Origin: Stenotrophobium rhamnosiphilum
GTDB taxonomy: Bacteria > Pseudomonadota > Gammaproteobacteria > Nevskiales > Nevskiaceae
DNA: 64,000 nucleotides
Direction: 5' to 3'
Assembly: GCF_003052265.1 (NCBI RefSeq)
Contig: NZ_QANS01000002.1
Coordinates: forward strand, 124,001-188,000
How positions within the stretch are numbered: position 1 is the first letter of the stretch; the number at the start of each line of letters is the position of its first letter. This document shows positions 8,759 to 17,219 of the stretch, in pieces. The position numbers and the translations under genes were made by a program. The notes beneath the pieces were generated by a model. It was given only the letters and a program-made list of their open reading frames with translations, was not told the DNA's origin and made no database searches.

Positions 8759-9820
8759 ATGTCAAAAATAGCTTTTAAAAGCCTCTCTCGCCGGACTATA
8801 GCCGCACTGCTACTCGCAGCGCTGGCCGCGACCGCGTTGCTGGCCTTGAGCTGCGGCAGTCTCGACATTCCGTTGTCGAGAACTTGGGCGATTCTGTGGC
8901 AGGCGCTCGGTGGCACACCGGCTGTCACGCCAGATACCGCTGAGAACATCGCGATTCTGCAGCTCAGATTGCCGCGCTTAATTTTGGGCCTGATGATCGG
9001 CGGCGCGCTCGCACAGGCCGGCGCTACCATGCAGGCGGTGTTTCGCAATCCGCTGGCCGACCCGGGTCTCATCGGCGTCTCTAGCGGCGCCGCCTTGGCC
9101 GCAATTACCGTGATCGTGCTCGGCACTCACTTCGCATGGGACTTCATACCGCTGCGCTGGTTACTCCCACTCGCCAGTTTTATCGGCGGCGCGATCGTGA
9201 CTTTAATGGTCGTGCGCCTTGCGTCTGTTGATGGCGTAGCGCGTCCCAGCACCTTGCTGCTCGCAGGCCTTGCCATTAATGCAGTTGCCGGTGCAGGCAT
9301 TGGCTTTCTCACACAGATTGCCGACGCCAGCGCGCTGCGCTCACTCAGCTTTTGGATGTTTGGCTCGCTAGGCAAAGCAGGCTGGAGTGAAATTCTTGCT
9401 GGCGCACCGCTATTGCTCGCGGTGCTGATATGGCTGCCACGCGAAGCACGCTCATTGAATGCGCTGTTGCTAGGTGAAGCAGAAGCACAACATCTTGGCG
9501 TCGACGTTGAGCAACTCAAGCGTCGCGTATTGTTTTTGATGGTGCTCGCTGTCGGCGTTAGCGTTGCGCTCGCAGGCATCATTGGTTTTGTCGGACTCAT
9601 TGTGCCGCATCTGATTCGTCTAGCTTTCGGCCCCGACCATCGTTTGTTACTGCCTGCGTCAGCATTGCTCGGTGCAGTGTTGTTATCACTTGCTGATACC
9701 GCCGCACGCACGGTGCTCGCGCCTGCGGAGTTGCCCGTCGGAATTCTCACAGCACTGATCGGTGGCCCATTTTTCCTAGCGCTGCTAATGCGCTATCGCC
9801 GCAGCTCGGAGGTTCTATGA
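8759..9820 (+). CDS. hmuU: FecCD-family ABC transporter permease (heme/iron-siderophore/B12 type)
   Basis: A 353-residue polytopic protein with about ten hydrophobic segments. It carries the family signatures LRLPRLILGLMIGGALAQAG, then QAVFRNPLADPGLIGVSSGA near the N-terminal half and GFVGLIVPHLIRLAFGPDHR near the C terminus, which forms the ATPase-coupling region. It imports heme, iron-siderophore or cobalamin across the inner membrane. It overlaps the ATPase gene by four bases. No good Shine-Dalgarno sequence precedes the ATG. The name follows the neighbouring HmuV-like ATPase; substrate is inferred. No periplasmic binding protein is encoded beside it. Confidence 0.85.
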   Translation: MSKIAFKSLSRRTIAALLLAALAATALLALSCGSLDIPLSRTWAILWQALGGTPAVTPDTAENIAILQLRLPRLILGLMIGGALAQAGATMQAVFRNPLADPGLIGVSSGAALAAITVIVLGTHFAWDFIPLRWLLPLASFIGGAIVTLMVVRLASVDGVARPSTLLLAGLAINAVAGAGIGFLTQIADASALRSLSFWMFGSLGKAGWSEILAGAPLLLAVLIWLPREARSLNALLLGEAEAQHLGVDVEQLKRRVLFLMVLAVGVSVALAGIIGFVGLIVPHLIRLAFGPDHRLLLPASALLGAVLLSLADTAARTVLAPAELPVGILTALIGGPFFLALLMRYRRSSEVL

Positions 9821-10596
9821 GCTTGCGCGCCGTTGATGTCAGCAGCCGCATTGGTACGCGCACCTTGCTGAATCAAGTGTCCGTCAACGTCGAACCCGGC
9901 CGCGTACACGCAGTACTCGGCCCTAATGGCGCGGGCAAATCGACACTGTTGAAATTGCTATCGGGCGAGCAACGCGCAACGTCGGGACAAGTATTGCTAG
10001 AAGATCGCGACATCAAGGCATGGCCTGCGATGGAGCGCGCGCGACGTCGCGCAGTGTTGCCGCAATCGGAAAGCCTCAGCTTTGATTTCACCGTGCGCCA
10101 AGTCGTCAGCCTTGGGCGCATGCCTTGTCAGCTGCAAACGCCTACGCGTGAGCGCGAGATCATTTCTGCTGCGCTTGAAGCAACAGGCGTGCTGAACTTC
10201 GATGAGCGCCTCTATCCAACACTCTCTGGCGGCGAGCGCATGCGCGTGCAACTCGCACGCGTGTTGGCGCAGATTTGGGAATCCGCAGATCACCCACGCT
10301 ATCTGTTACTTGATGAGCCAACAGCCAGTCTCGATCTCGCACATCAGCACAGCTGCCTGCGATTAGCTCGGCGCTTTGCTGCTGAGGGCACCGGCGTACT
10401 CCTAGTCCTACACGACCCAAATCTGGCTCTAACGTATGCAGACGATGTGACGCTGTTATGCTGCGGACAGATCGTTGCGCAAGGCTCACCCGCACAAGTG
10501 CTGACCCAGAAACATCTGGAGCACGTATATGGCGTCAAGATCGATATCTTGCACTCCCCCACTACGCAAAAACCTTTTATTGCAGTCCATTCATGA
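9817..10596 (+). CDS. hmuV: Heme-type ABC transporter ATP-binding protein
   Basis: A 259-residue ABC ATPase. Walker A is GPNGAGKS (about residues 35-42), the signature is LSGGERMRVQLARVLAQ, Walker B is YLLLDEPTASLDLAHQH and the H-loop is LVLHDPN. The ARRRAVLPQ and DEPTASLDLAHQH stretches are characteristic of HmuV. It pairs with the upstream permease (ATGA overlap) and its own stop overlaps the start of the downstream lipoprotein gene, again ATGA, indicating a translationally coupled three-gene operon. Confidence 0.9.
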   Translation: MSLRAVDVSSRIGTRTLLNQVSVNVEPGRVHAVLGPNGAGKSTLLKLLSGEQRATSGQVLLEDRDIKAWPAMERARRRAVLPQSESLSFDFTVRQVVSLGRMPCQLQTPTREREIISAALEATGVLNFDERLYPTLSGGERMRVQLARVLAQIWESADHPRYLLLDEPTASLDLAHQHSCLRLARRFAAEGTGVLLVLHDPNLALTYADDVTLLCCGQIVAQGSPAQVLTQKHLEHVYGVKIDILHSPTTQKPFIAVHS

Positions 10597-11054
10597 ATCG
10601 CGCATCACCACAAAAAATTCTGAAGACAACTCTGCACTGGGCTCCGCCCATTGCGGCTGTCATGTTGTCTGCATGCAGTTATCTAATGCCGCAGCCACCA
10701 CCGAAGCCTGCAAAGCTTCAGCGGCCTGCAGTCGTCGTCGACACACAACAAAAAGAGCGCGCACGCCAAGCGCTGCAAAAAGCGACGTCATCGAGCAATG
10801 AATATTCTGCTTGCGTGATGTTTTCGACTTCGACGCACCGGGGCAACCACATCTCCGCAACTGAAGTTGCCGCAGCTGCCTGCGCCAACTGCGCGCCCAA
10901 GCTGGATGATTACGAAAAGGGAATGTTGGCGTATTACGAGGACAGCCCAGTCAAAACGCTCGCCAGCGCAAAAGAACGCGCACATGATCGTCGGGTGGAG
11001 TTAGAGCAGACGACGCGAGATGCTGCAATTCGGAGTTTGGCTAAGGCCAATTGA
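10593..11054 (+). CDS. Small lipoprotein coupled to the heme-type ABC transporter
   Basis: A 153-residue protein. The ATG at 10593 overlaps the hmuV stop; the open frame continues upstream but only as a shadow of hmuV. A lipobox LSAC places the lipidated Cys at residue 28. The mature part starts proline-rich (PQPPPKPAKLQRP), then has Cys residues (YSACVMF, ACANCAP) and a charged helical end. It is too short to be a periplasmic substrate-binding protein of the transporter. I recognise no family. Tight coupling suggests a role in the same process. Confidence 0.6.
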   Translation: MNRASPQKILKTTLHWAPPIAAVMLSACSYLMPQPPPKPAKLQRPAVVVDTQQKERARQALQKATSSSNEYSACVMFSTSTHRGNHISATEVAAAACANCAPKLDDYEKGMLAYYEDSPVKTLASAKERAHDRRVELEQTTRDAAIRSLAKAN

Positions 11055-11121
11055 GGGGCGCTGAACTCTTAGGCAATAGTTGCCTTGCCAGCGACCTAGG
11101 CAAAAAGGACACCCTGTAAAT

Positions 11122-11150
11122 AAAAAACCGCCTTTCGGCGGTTATTTTTA
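11122..11150. terminator. Terminator of the tRNA-Pro transcript (bidirectional)
   Basis: The stem aaccgcc-tttc-ggcggtt is flanked by an A-run on the left, which becomes a long T-run when read leftward from tRNA-Pro. The plus-strand side (attttta) could also serve the upstream lipoprotein gene. Confidence 0.85.
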
Positions 11151-11162
11151 CTTGTTTAAAAG

Positions 11163-11239
11163 TGGTCGGGGCGAAAGGATTCGAACCTTCGACCCCCTGC
11201 GCCCAAGGCAGGTGCGCTACCAAGCTGCGCTACACCCCG
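11163..11239 (-). tRNA. tRNA-Pro(TGG)
   Basis: A 77-base tRNA with encoded CCA. The acceptor stem cggggtg pairs with cgccccg, the anticodon loop is cttgggc (anticodon TGG) and the T-arm contains ggttcgaatcc. Confidence 0.97.
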
Positions 11240-11278
11240 ACACGTTTAAACACATTTACAGCGCTAGTTTACCTGAAG

Positions 11279-11354
11279 TGGTGGGTCGTGATGGATTCGA
11301 ACCATCGACCAACTAGTTAAAAGCCAGCTGCTCTACCGGCTGAGCTAACGACCC
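11279..11354 (-). tRNA. tRNA-Lys(TTT)
   Basis: A 76-base tRNA with encoded CCA. The acceptor stem gggtcgt pairs with acgaccc, the anticodon loop is cttttaa (anticodon TTT) and the T-arm is ggttcgaatcc. It lies directly downstream of queC, an arrangement also seen in Pseudomonas. Confidence 0.97.
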
Positions 11355-11445
11355 CTTCTTCAAGCAGCTGTTGCTGCCCTTCAAATCACAATAAAGTCAC
11401 TTGAAGGGCGCGCATCATACCCGATACATCTGAGGATTTAAAACA

Positions 11446-12123
11446 CTATTTGTAATGAGTTTGATCAGAAATGCCCGCATCGTCGAAACCCTGCTTACGA
11501 ATTCGGCAGGAATCACACAAACCACAGGCGCGGCCATCGACATCTGCCTGGTAGCAGGACACGGTTTCCGTGTAGTTCACGCCTAGGCGCAGGCCTTCGG
11601 CAATGATCTCGGACTTGCTCATACGGATCAACGGCGTGTGAATCTTGAAGCCCGCGCCCTCTACGCCCGCCTTGGTCGCCACTTGGGCCAAACGCTCAAA
11701 GGCTTCAACAAATTCGGGGCGGCAATCGGGATAGCCCGAATAGTCGACTGCGTTGATGCCAATGAAGATATCGCGCGCACCAATCACTTCTGCCCAACCC
11801 AGTGATAGCGACAAAAACGTGGTGTTGCGCGCAGGAACATAGGTGACTGGGATGCCAGAAGTCGGCGATTCCGGCACCGCGATATTTTTATCGGTCAGCG
11901 CAGATCCACCCAAAGCATCGAGATTGACGCTGATGACCTGATGCGCAGCGGCGCCCAGCGAAGCCACAACGCGCGTGGCGGCGTTGAGCTCAGCCACATG
12001 ACGCTGACCATAGGACACCGACAAGGCGTGGCACTCATAGCCCTGCGCACGCGCCATCGCCAGAACTGTGGCGGAATCGAGCCCGCCAGAGAGAAGCACC
12101 ACTGCTTTTTTCACTTCAGCCAT
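11446..12123 (-). CDS. queC: 7-cyano-7-deazaguanine synthase QueC
   Basis: A 225-residue enzyme that converts 7-carboxy-7-deazaguanine to preQ0 with ATP and ammonia in queuosine synthesis. The PP-loop SGGLDSAT is near residues 11-18. The C-terminal zinc site has four Cys in [17 protein letters not shown]. The ATG at 12123 ([14 protein letters not shown]) is preferred over one three codons upstream. The queE stop lies 20 bases upstream on the same strand, so both probably form one unit. Confidence 0.97.
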   Translation of the reverse strand: MAEVKKAVVLLSGGLDSATVLAMARAQGYECHALSVSYGQRHVAELNAATRVVASLGAAAHQVISVNLDALGGSALTDKNIAVPESPTSGIPVTYVPARNTTFLSLSLGWAEVIGARDIFIGINAVDYSGYPDCRPEFVEAFERLAQVATKAGVEGAGFKIHTPLIRMSKSEIIAEGLRLGVNYTETVSCYQADVDGRACGLCDSCRIRKQGFDDAGISDQTHYK

Positions 12124-12143
12124 CACACACACTCGTCAAAATT

Positions 12144-12809
12144 CTATTTGCCCGCGACATTGCCCCAGAGCACCTTGTGCAGCTGCAACTGAAAGCGAAC
12201 GTTTAAACGGTCAGCAACGATCCAATCGGCCAAAGCTCGCGGATCAAGTTGATCTTGGCTGGGAGAAAACAGAATCGGGCTACGTCCTTCAATCTGATGC
12301 TCCACGATGATCTGCTTAGCCCAGTCGTAATCTTCACGCCCACAGAGCACAAACTTAATTTCATCTTGTGCGTTCAGCAGCGGCAGATTTTCCCAACGAT
12401 TGCGCGTGACTTCGCCCGAACCCGGCGTTTTGATATCCACGACTCGCGAAACACGCACATCCACTTTTGAGACATCAATCGAGCCACTGGTTTCCAGCGA
12501 AACCTGATAACCCTCATCGCACAAACGCCGCATCAGCTCTGTGCAGTTCTTTTGCGCCAACGGCTCGCCGCCAGTCACGCAGATGTGGCGCGCGCCGAGA
12601 CTGCGTACCTGATCCAAGATTTGATCAAAGGTGTGCCACTCGCCACCGTAGAAGGCATAGGCGCTATCGCAGTAGCCACAGCGCAGCGGGCAGCCGGTAA
12701 GGCGGATAAAGATCGTCGGCCAGCCCACACGAGAGGACTCGCCCTGTAAGGACAAGAAGATCTCCGTGATCTTGAGGCGTTGTGAAGGATCTGGGGCTGG
12801 AATCGACAT
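12144..12809 (-). CDS. queE: 7-carboxy-7-deazaguanine synthase QueE
   Basis: A radical SAM enzyme of about 221 residues that rearranges 6-carboxytetrahydropterin to 7-carboxy-7-deazaguanine. The cluster motif C-x3-C-x2-C is visible in TGCPLRCGYC (Cys40, 44, 47). Substrate-binding LQGES and the SAM-binding VTGGEPLAQ are present. The start is taken at MSIPAPD; an ATG nine bases upstream is possible. It precedes queC. A terminator behind cpoB separates it from the Tol-Pal genes. Confidence 0.96.
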   Translation of the reverse strand: MSIPAPDPSQRLKITEIFLSLQGESSRVGWPTIFIRLTGCPLRCGYCDSAYAFYGGEWHTFDQILDQVRSLGARHICVTGGEPLAQKNCTELMRRLCDEGYQVSLETSGSIDVSKVDVRVSRVVDIKTPGSGEVTRNRWENLPLLNAQDEIKFVLCGREDYDWAKQIIVEHQIEGRSPILFSPSQDQLDPRALADWIVADRLNVRFQLQLHKVLWGNVAGK

Positions 12810-12882
12810 GGCGCGCATTTTACGCGTGCTCGGTCGCTCGTGCGCATCTTGCGCCGACTACATACCGTTCATCCATAAACAT

Positions 12883-12915
12883 AAAAGCCCGACGTATCGA
12901 GGATACGCCGGGCCG
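12883..12915 (-). terminator. Rho-independent terminator of the tol-pal-cpoB operon
   Basis: A stem of about 11 bp with one mismatch (gcccgacgtatc against gatacgccgggc) lies 20 bases beyond the cpoB stop. Read leftward it is followed by TTTTATG. Confidence 0.8.
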
Positions 12916-12934
12916 AATGTTTGAAACTTTTAGC

Positions 12935-13846
12935 TTAGTTAGCCGACTTCAAGGACTCTAAGCGCTGCTTGGCAAGATTGGCGGCATTGGCATTCGGATA
13001 GGTCTGAATGACTTTCTGCAGCGTCGCTTTGCCTTGATCAACTTGCTTGAGCTCAACCTGAGACAGGCCAACCTTCAGCATCGCATCCGGAGCTTTCGGG
13101 CTGGTCTTGAACTTATCAAGCACAGTCTGGAAGCTGGTTTGCGCCGATTTGTAGTCACGCTTCACGTAGAACGCTTCGCCCATCCAGTAGGTTGCGTTGT
13201 CGGAATAACGACCGTTCGGCCATTTATCCAACATCGAACGGAATCCACGGATAGCGTCGTCGTACTTGCCGTTCTTGAGCAGCTCAAACGTTGCCAGATA
13301 AGCGCCCTCCTCTTCCGGCGTACCGCCGCCGCCATTGGAGATCACGACTGGCCCGCCAACAACGGCCGGTGCCGCAGCAACAGGAGCCGATGACACCGCC
13401 GGAGCAACCGGCGCCGAGACTGCTGGAGTCGATGGATACGCTGCGACAGGGGCAACCGCAGCGCCCTGAGCAATCGCAACCTGAGCTGCTTGAGCCGCCG
13501 CTACATTGGCGCTCTCAAGACGCTGCAAACGAGCATCCGTACTGGCGTACTGATCTTTGCCACGCTTGGCTTGAGTGTCGTAATCAAAACGCAGGCGCTC
13601 AACTTCACCACGCAGCGCACGAATATCATCGCGCAGCTTCATGTTGTCTTGGTCAAGGCCTGCGTAGTTGACGCCATCGAGACGGCGGCTCATTTCAGCC
13701 ATACGCGTCTCGACGGTCTGCAAACGACGCTCTTCAGGACTCAGAACATCACCCCCACCATCCACTCGTCTCGAAGTGGCGCAGCCCGCTAGGGTGCTCA
13801 GACCGACAAGAACAAAGGCGTATCTGGCGAGAGTTGAACGAGTCAT
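12935..13846 (-). CDS. cpoB: Cell division coordinator CpoB (YbgF), TPR protein with a lipobox
   Basis: A 303-residue protein. The N-terminal coiled coil spans about residues 35-115 (RRLQTVETRMAEMSRRL), then comes an Ala/Pro/Val-rich linker (about 115-170), then TPR repeats from about 180 (YLATFELLKNGKYDDAIRGF). CpoB links PBP1B and Tol to coordinate peptidoglycan synthesis with outer-membrane constriction. The signal sequence contains LAGC with Cys22, predicting a lipoprotein; the E. coli protein is soluble in the periplasm. It is the last gene of the Tol-Pal unit. Confidence 0.94.
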   Translation of the reverse strand: MTRSTLARYAFVLVGLSTLAGCATSRRVDGGGDVLSPEERRLQTVETRMAEMSRRLDGVNYAGLDQDNMKLRDDIRALRGEVERLRFDYDTQAKRGKDQYASTDARLQRLESANVAAAQAAQVAIAQGAAVAPVAAYPSTPAVSAPVAPAVSSAPVAAAPAVVGGPVVISNGGGGTPEEEGAYLATFELLKNGKYDDAIRGFRSMLDKWPNGRYSDNATYWMGEAFYVKRDYKSAQTSFQTVLDKFKTSPKAPDAMLKVGLSQVELKQVDQGKATLQKVIQTYPNANAANLAKQRLESLKSAN

Positions 13847-13865
13847 GACGCGTGGCTCCTAAAAT

Positions 13866-14402
13866 TTACTGGCGAACAATAACTGCGCGGCGATTCTGCG
13901 ACCAAGCGGATTCGTCGTGGCCCTGAGCAGCTGGGCGCTCTTCACCGTAGCTAACCACATTCAGCTGATTAGCCGAAACACCTTTGGTGCGCAGTGCAGC
14001 CAGCACAGCATTAGCGCGGCGTTCGCCGAGGCTAACGTTGTATTCGCGCGTACCGCGTTCGTCGGTGTTGCCTTCGATGCGAACCTTGGTGATCGGGTTA
14101 GCGGTCAGGTACTTGGCAAACTTGTCAGCAATGGCGAGGCCAGCGCTGTCGAGGTCGCTGCTATCCAGCGCAAAGTAAATGACGTTGGCTTTTGAGCTGG
14201 TGTCGAACAGACCTTCGCCCTGAGCTGCGGCGTTCTGGTCGCCAATCTGCACTGGCTGGCCATCGCTACCGTAACCGGCGCCTGCGCTGCTGCTGTTGCC
14301 AGCTGCCGAAGGGTTGGTGTCCTGTGCATTGTGGGCGCCTTTGGAAGCGCAACCAGCCATAGCCAGAACCGTAACGAGAGCAACGAGAGAATTCTTAAAC
14401 AT
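13866..14402 (-). CDS. pal: Peptidoglycan-associated lipoprotein Pal
   Basis: A 178-residue outer-membrane lipoprotein. Its lipobox AMAGC puts the lipidated Cys at residue 18. An OmpA-type peptidoglycan-binding domain includes YFALDSSDLDS, then EGNTDERGTREYNVSLGERRA and SQNRRAVIV. It tethers the outer membrane to the wall and binds TolB. AAGGAG eight bases upstream fixes the start at 14402; the longer frame to 14423 would include this ribosome-binding site. It lies 42 bases after tolB. Confidence 0.98.
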   Translation of the reverse strand: MFKNSLVALVTVLAMAGCASKGAHNAQDTNPSAAGNSSSAGAGYGSDGQPVQIGDQNAAAQGEGLFDTSSKANVIYFALDSSDLDSAGLAIADKFAKYLTANPITKVRIEGNTDERGTREYNVSLGERRANAVLAALRTKGVSANQLNVVSYGEERPAAQGHDESAWSQNRRAVIVRQ

Positions 14403-14444
14403 GCTTACAACTCCTTTCTTCAAATCTAAATACTGCTAAAAAAA

Positions 14445-15731
14445 TTACCGGATCTGGGGAGACCAAGCGGGTTCGCGCACATCGCCAGGCTGGCGCATAC
14501 GCTGTCTGGTGCGACCATCAATACTCGACGTTGCGAGTTCTGCACCTTGCCGTCCCTGGGTTGCATAAATAACGACCATTCCGTTGGGCGCAAAACTTGG
14601 ACTTTCATCCAAAGGTCCGTCACTAATGATCTTCATGCTACCACTGGCCAGATCAAGCAGGGCAATACGATAACGTCCGTCATCATAATTCACTACCACC
14701 AGCGACTTGCCATCAGGCGAGTAACTAGCGCGAAGATTCTGTTTGCCAACGAAGGTCACGCGTTTGGCGTCACCGCCATCAATCGGCAACTGATAGATCT
14801 GTGGCTGGCCGCCGCGGTCTGAGGTGAAGATCAAGCTCTGACCATCTGGTGCCCATGATGGTTCAGTGTCGATGCCGTAATGATCGGTCAGACGACGACG
14901 CGAACCGGTAGCAACGTTGAAGACATAAATATCTGGATTGGTTTCAAACGAAAGCACTGCTGCCATCGATTTGCCATCTGGCGACCATGCAGGCGAGCCG
15001 TTGATTCCTTTTTCGGAAACCAGCTTACGCACCTGTCCGCTAGCCAGCGTGTGAATGTAAATCGCAGTACGACCACGCTCGTAACCAACGTAAGCCAATT
15101 GCTTACGATCAGGCGACCAGCTTGGCGACATCAAAGGTTCGCGTGAAACCGCCATTGCGCGTGGCGAATAACCGTCCGCATCCGCAACGACCAACTCGAA
15201 GCGACGCGCGTTGCCAAGGCCATTGGCCGTGACGTACGCAATTTTGGTGGTGAATGCGCCTTTAATACCGGTCAACTTCTCGTAAACCAGATCAGCGATT
15301 TGATGCGAGACATAGCGCAATTGCCCAGGTGAAGCGGCCGGCATGTCATACGCCAACAATTGCGCGCCGCGCAGCGTATCGACCAGATAAAAACGAACCG
15401 AAACATTACCGGTGGCTGGGTCGCGACGGGCCTGTCCCATCACCACGTAATCCGTGTTCGCAGAACGCCAGCTGGCCTGATGCAAGCCTGCCGGGTCCGA
15501 AGGCTGCTCTGGCATGCTACCGCGCGACAGCGTGCGGAACTGGCCGGTGCGACCCAAATCCGCATCAATCACTTGCGACATGTCGACATCTTTCGCGCCG
15601 AGGCCTGCGAATGGAACGATCGCAATCGGTGTCGCTGCCGTGTCGATACCGGTAACAACAACATCCAAGTCAGCGTGTGCGGCTGATGAAATCATCAACA
15701 GTGCGAGTACGCTAAAGAATTTATTCCGCAT
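14445..15731 (-). CDS. tolB: Tol-Pal system periplasmic protein TolB
   Basis: A 428-residue periplasmic beta-propeller with a Sec signal peptide (MRNKFFSVLALLMISSAAHA). The N-terminal domain begins VVVTGIDTAATPIAIVPFAG; repeated blades read SPSWSPDRKQLAYV, GSPAWSPDGKSMAAV and TEPSWAPDGQSLIFTS. It relays between TolA and Pal. The ATG at 15731 is used; the open frame extends 15 bases to a TTG. It follows tolA by 101 bases. Confidence 0.98.
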   Translation of the reverse strand: MRNKFFSVLALLMISSAAHADLDVVVTGIDTAATPIAIVPFAGLGAKDVDMSQVIDADLGRTGQFRTLSRGSMPEQPSDPAGLHQASWRSANTDYVVMGQARRDPATGNVSVRFYLVDTLRGAQLLAYDMPAASPGQLRYVSHQIADLVYEKLTGIKGAFTTKIAYVTANGLGNARRFELVVADADGYSPRAMAVSREPLMSPSWSPDRKQLAYVGYERGRTAIYIHTLASGQVRKLVSEKGINGSPAWSPDGKSMAAVLSFETNPDIYVFNVATGSRRRLTDHYGIDTEPSWAPDGQSLIFTSDRGGQPQIYQLPIDGGDAKRVTFVGKQNLRASYSPDGKSLVVVNYDDGRYRIALLDLASGSMKIISDGPLDESPSFAPNGMVVIYATQGRQGAELATSSIDGRTRQRMRQPGDVREPAWSPQIR

Positions 15732-15832
15732 ATCCCAAACCCTCAATTTCTTAATGCAATCAAGCCGATAATAAAATGCTCAACTGCTCGTGACGCTACT
15801 TAGGCCCTATTTTTTCTTTGAAGTTCCAACGC

Positions 15833-16795
15833 TTACAGATTGAAAGTGAACTTCAAATTACGATCAAAGTCGCCCGGATTCTCGGGAGGAGGCAATGGGT
15901 CTGACTTATAGATTGCCCTGATAACGGCATCATCCAATGTTGGGTCGCCGCCAGTGCAGGGTCTTGTAATTCTCGCATCTTGCACAGTCCCATCCGGCAA
16001 GATTTTTACAAAAACACCGCAGCTAGTCCCTCTCGGAGGAGGAGATGACGACTTCACATTTGGCCGAACCTTGGCCGCAATTTTATCCATCCACGTCGCC
16101 TGGCGTCCGGCCTTAGCCGCTGCATCACGCGCATTTTGCTCAGCACCTAGCGCAGCCGCGAATTCACGTTGACGCTGTGCATCGGCCGCAGCGGCGGCAG
16201 CTGCAGCTGCAGCATCACGCGCACGTTTTTCATCAGCAATACGCTTGGCCTCAGCCTTCTGCTCAAGATCAAACTGCTTTTTAATTTCAGCTTCATCTTT
16301 CTTGCGCTGATCTTCTTCACGCTTCTGCGCGACTTCAGCTTCTTTCTTTTTCTTGTCGTCTTCTTTCTTGCGGCAAGCGTCATAGCGGTCGCTAATCAGA
16401 CCTTCCATGATCTTGCGCTGATCCGGTGGACGCGTCGCCGCATCCATCTTCATCTGCGTGAGATTTTCGCAATCAAGTTTCAACAAAACATCAGCCTTGA
16501 AACGCGCCATCTCCTTCACAGGATCTGGTTTTGGCGGTTCAGGTTTAGGTGGCTCTGTCTTGGGCTTAGGCGGTTCCGGTTCCGGCGGCACAGGTTTTGG
16601 CTTCGGCGGCTCTGGCTTGGGTTCAGCTTTTGGTGGAGGCGGCGCTGGCGTCGGCACGCTCTCAATTAGCACAGCCTCAATCGATGGAGGCGGCTGAATT
16701 TTTTGCTGGAATAAGACGCTGACAAACAGCAGCACAAAAAGCAGCGCGTGCAGGCCAAAGGCCAGCAGGAGATATCGGGGCTTGATGATCTCCAT
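15833..16795 (-). CDS. tolA: Tol-Pal system protein TolA with a proline-rich TonB-like linker
   Basis: A 320-residue inner-membrane protein. Domain I is one membrane helix (residues 8-30) with the conserved His (GLHALLF). Residues about 48-92 are dominated by Pro, Lys and Glu (PKPEPPKPKPVPPEPEPPKP), then a Lys/Glu/Ala-rich helical segment spans about 140-240 with a run of nine Ala. The C-terminal domain III (CGVFVKILPDGTVQDARIT...LDDAVIRAI) contacts TolB and Pal. It carries a Cys pair in domain III and two more Cys in the linker (LDCEN, YDACRK). The proline-rich stretch is more typical of TonB than of TolA, but context makes TolA certain. Confidence 0.95.
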   Translation of the reverse strand: MEIIKPRYLLLAFGLHALLFVLLFVSVLFQQKIQPPPSIEAVLIESVPTPAPPPPKAEPKPEPPKPKPVPPEPEPPKPKTEPPKPEPPKPDPVKEMARFKADVLLKLDCENLTQMKMDAATRPPDQRKIMEGLISDRYDACRKKEDDKKKKEAEVAQKREEDQRKKDEAEIKKQFDLEQKAEAKRIADEKRARDAAAAAAAAAADAQRQREFAAALGAEQNARDAAAKAGRQATWMDKIAAKVRPNVKSSSPPPRGTSCGVFVKILPDGTVQDARITRPCTGGDPTLDDAVIRAIYKSDPLPPPENPGDFDRNLKFTFNL

Positions 16796-16799
16796 GCTT

Positions 16800-17219
16800 T
16801 TAGTGCGTCTGCGCGTCCTGCGGTTGAGTAATAAAGCCGATCTTCTTAATGCCGGCCTGCTGTAGCAAAGTCATTGCATGCGCGACTTCGCCGTACGACA
16901 CCTTGGTGTCGCCTTGCACCAGCACCATCGTGTCTGGTGCCTTTTGCAATGTTGAAGTGATGCGTGAGATCAGTTCTTTTTCATCAACCGCCTGATCTTT
17001 GTCATCGCCTTTATTGAGGAAGAACCTGCCCTGCGCATCAACGCTCAAAATCAGCGGCTCTTGCGGCGTTGGGATCGGCTGCGAATCCGTCTTCGGCAAT
17101 TCAACATCAACACCCTGCGTAATCAGCGGCGCCGTGATCATGAAAATGATCAACAGCACCAGCATCACGTCGATATACGGAACGACGTTGATCTCAGCAG
17201 AAAGTTTGCGGCGTGCCAT
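16800..17219 (-). CDS. tolR: Tol-Pal system protein TolR (ExbD family)
   Basis: A 139-residue inner-membrane protein with one N-terminal membrane helix containing the proton-path Asp (VPYIDVMLVLLIIFMIT) and a periplasmic domain. With TolQ it forms the proton-driven motor that energises TolA. Its ATG overlaps the tolQ stop (TAATG), and tolA begins four bases after its stop. Confidence 0.97.
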   Translation of the reverse strand: MARRKLSAEINVVPYIDVMLVLLIIFMITAPLITQGVDVELPKTDSQPIPTPQEPLILSVDAQGRFFLNKGDDKDQAVDEKELISRITSTLQKAPDTMVLVQGDTKVSYGEVAHAMTLLQQAGIKKIGFITQPQDAQTH

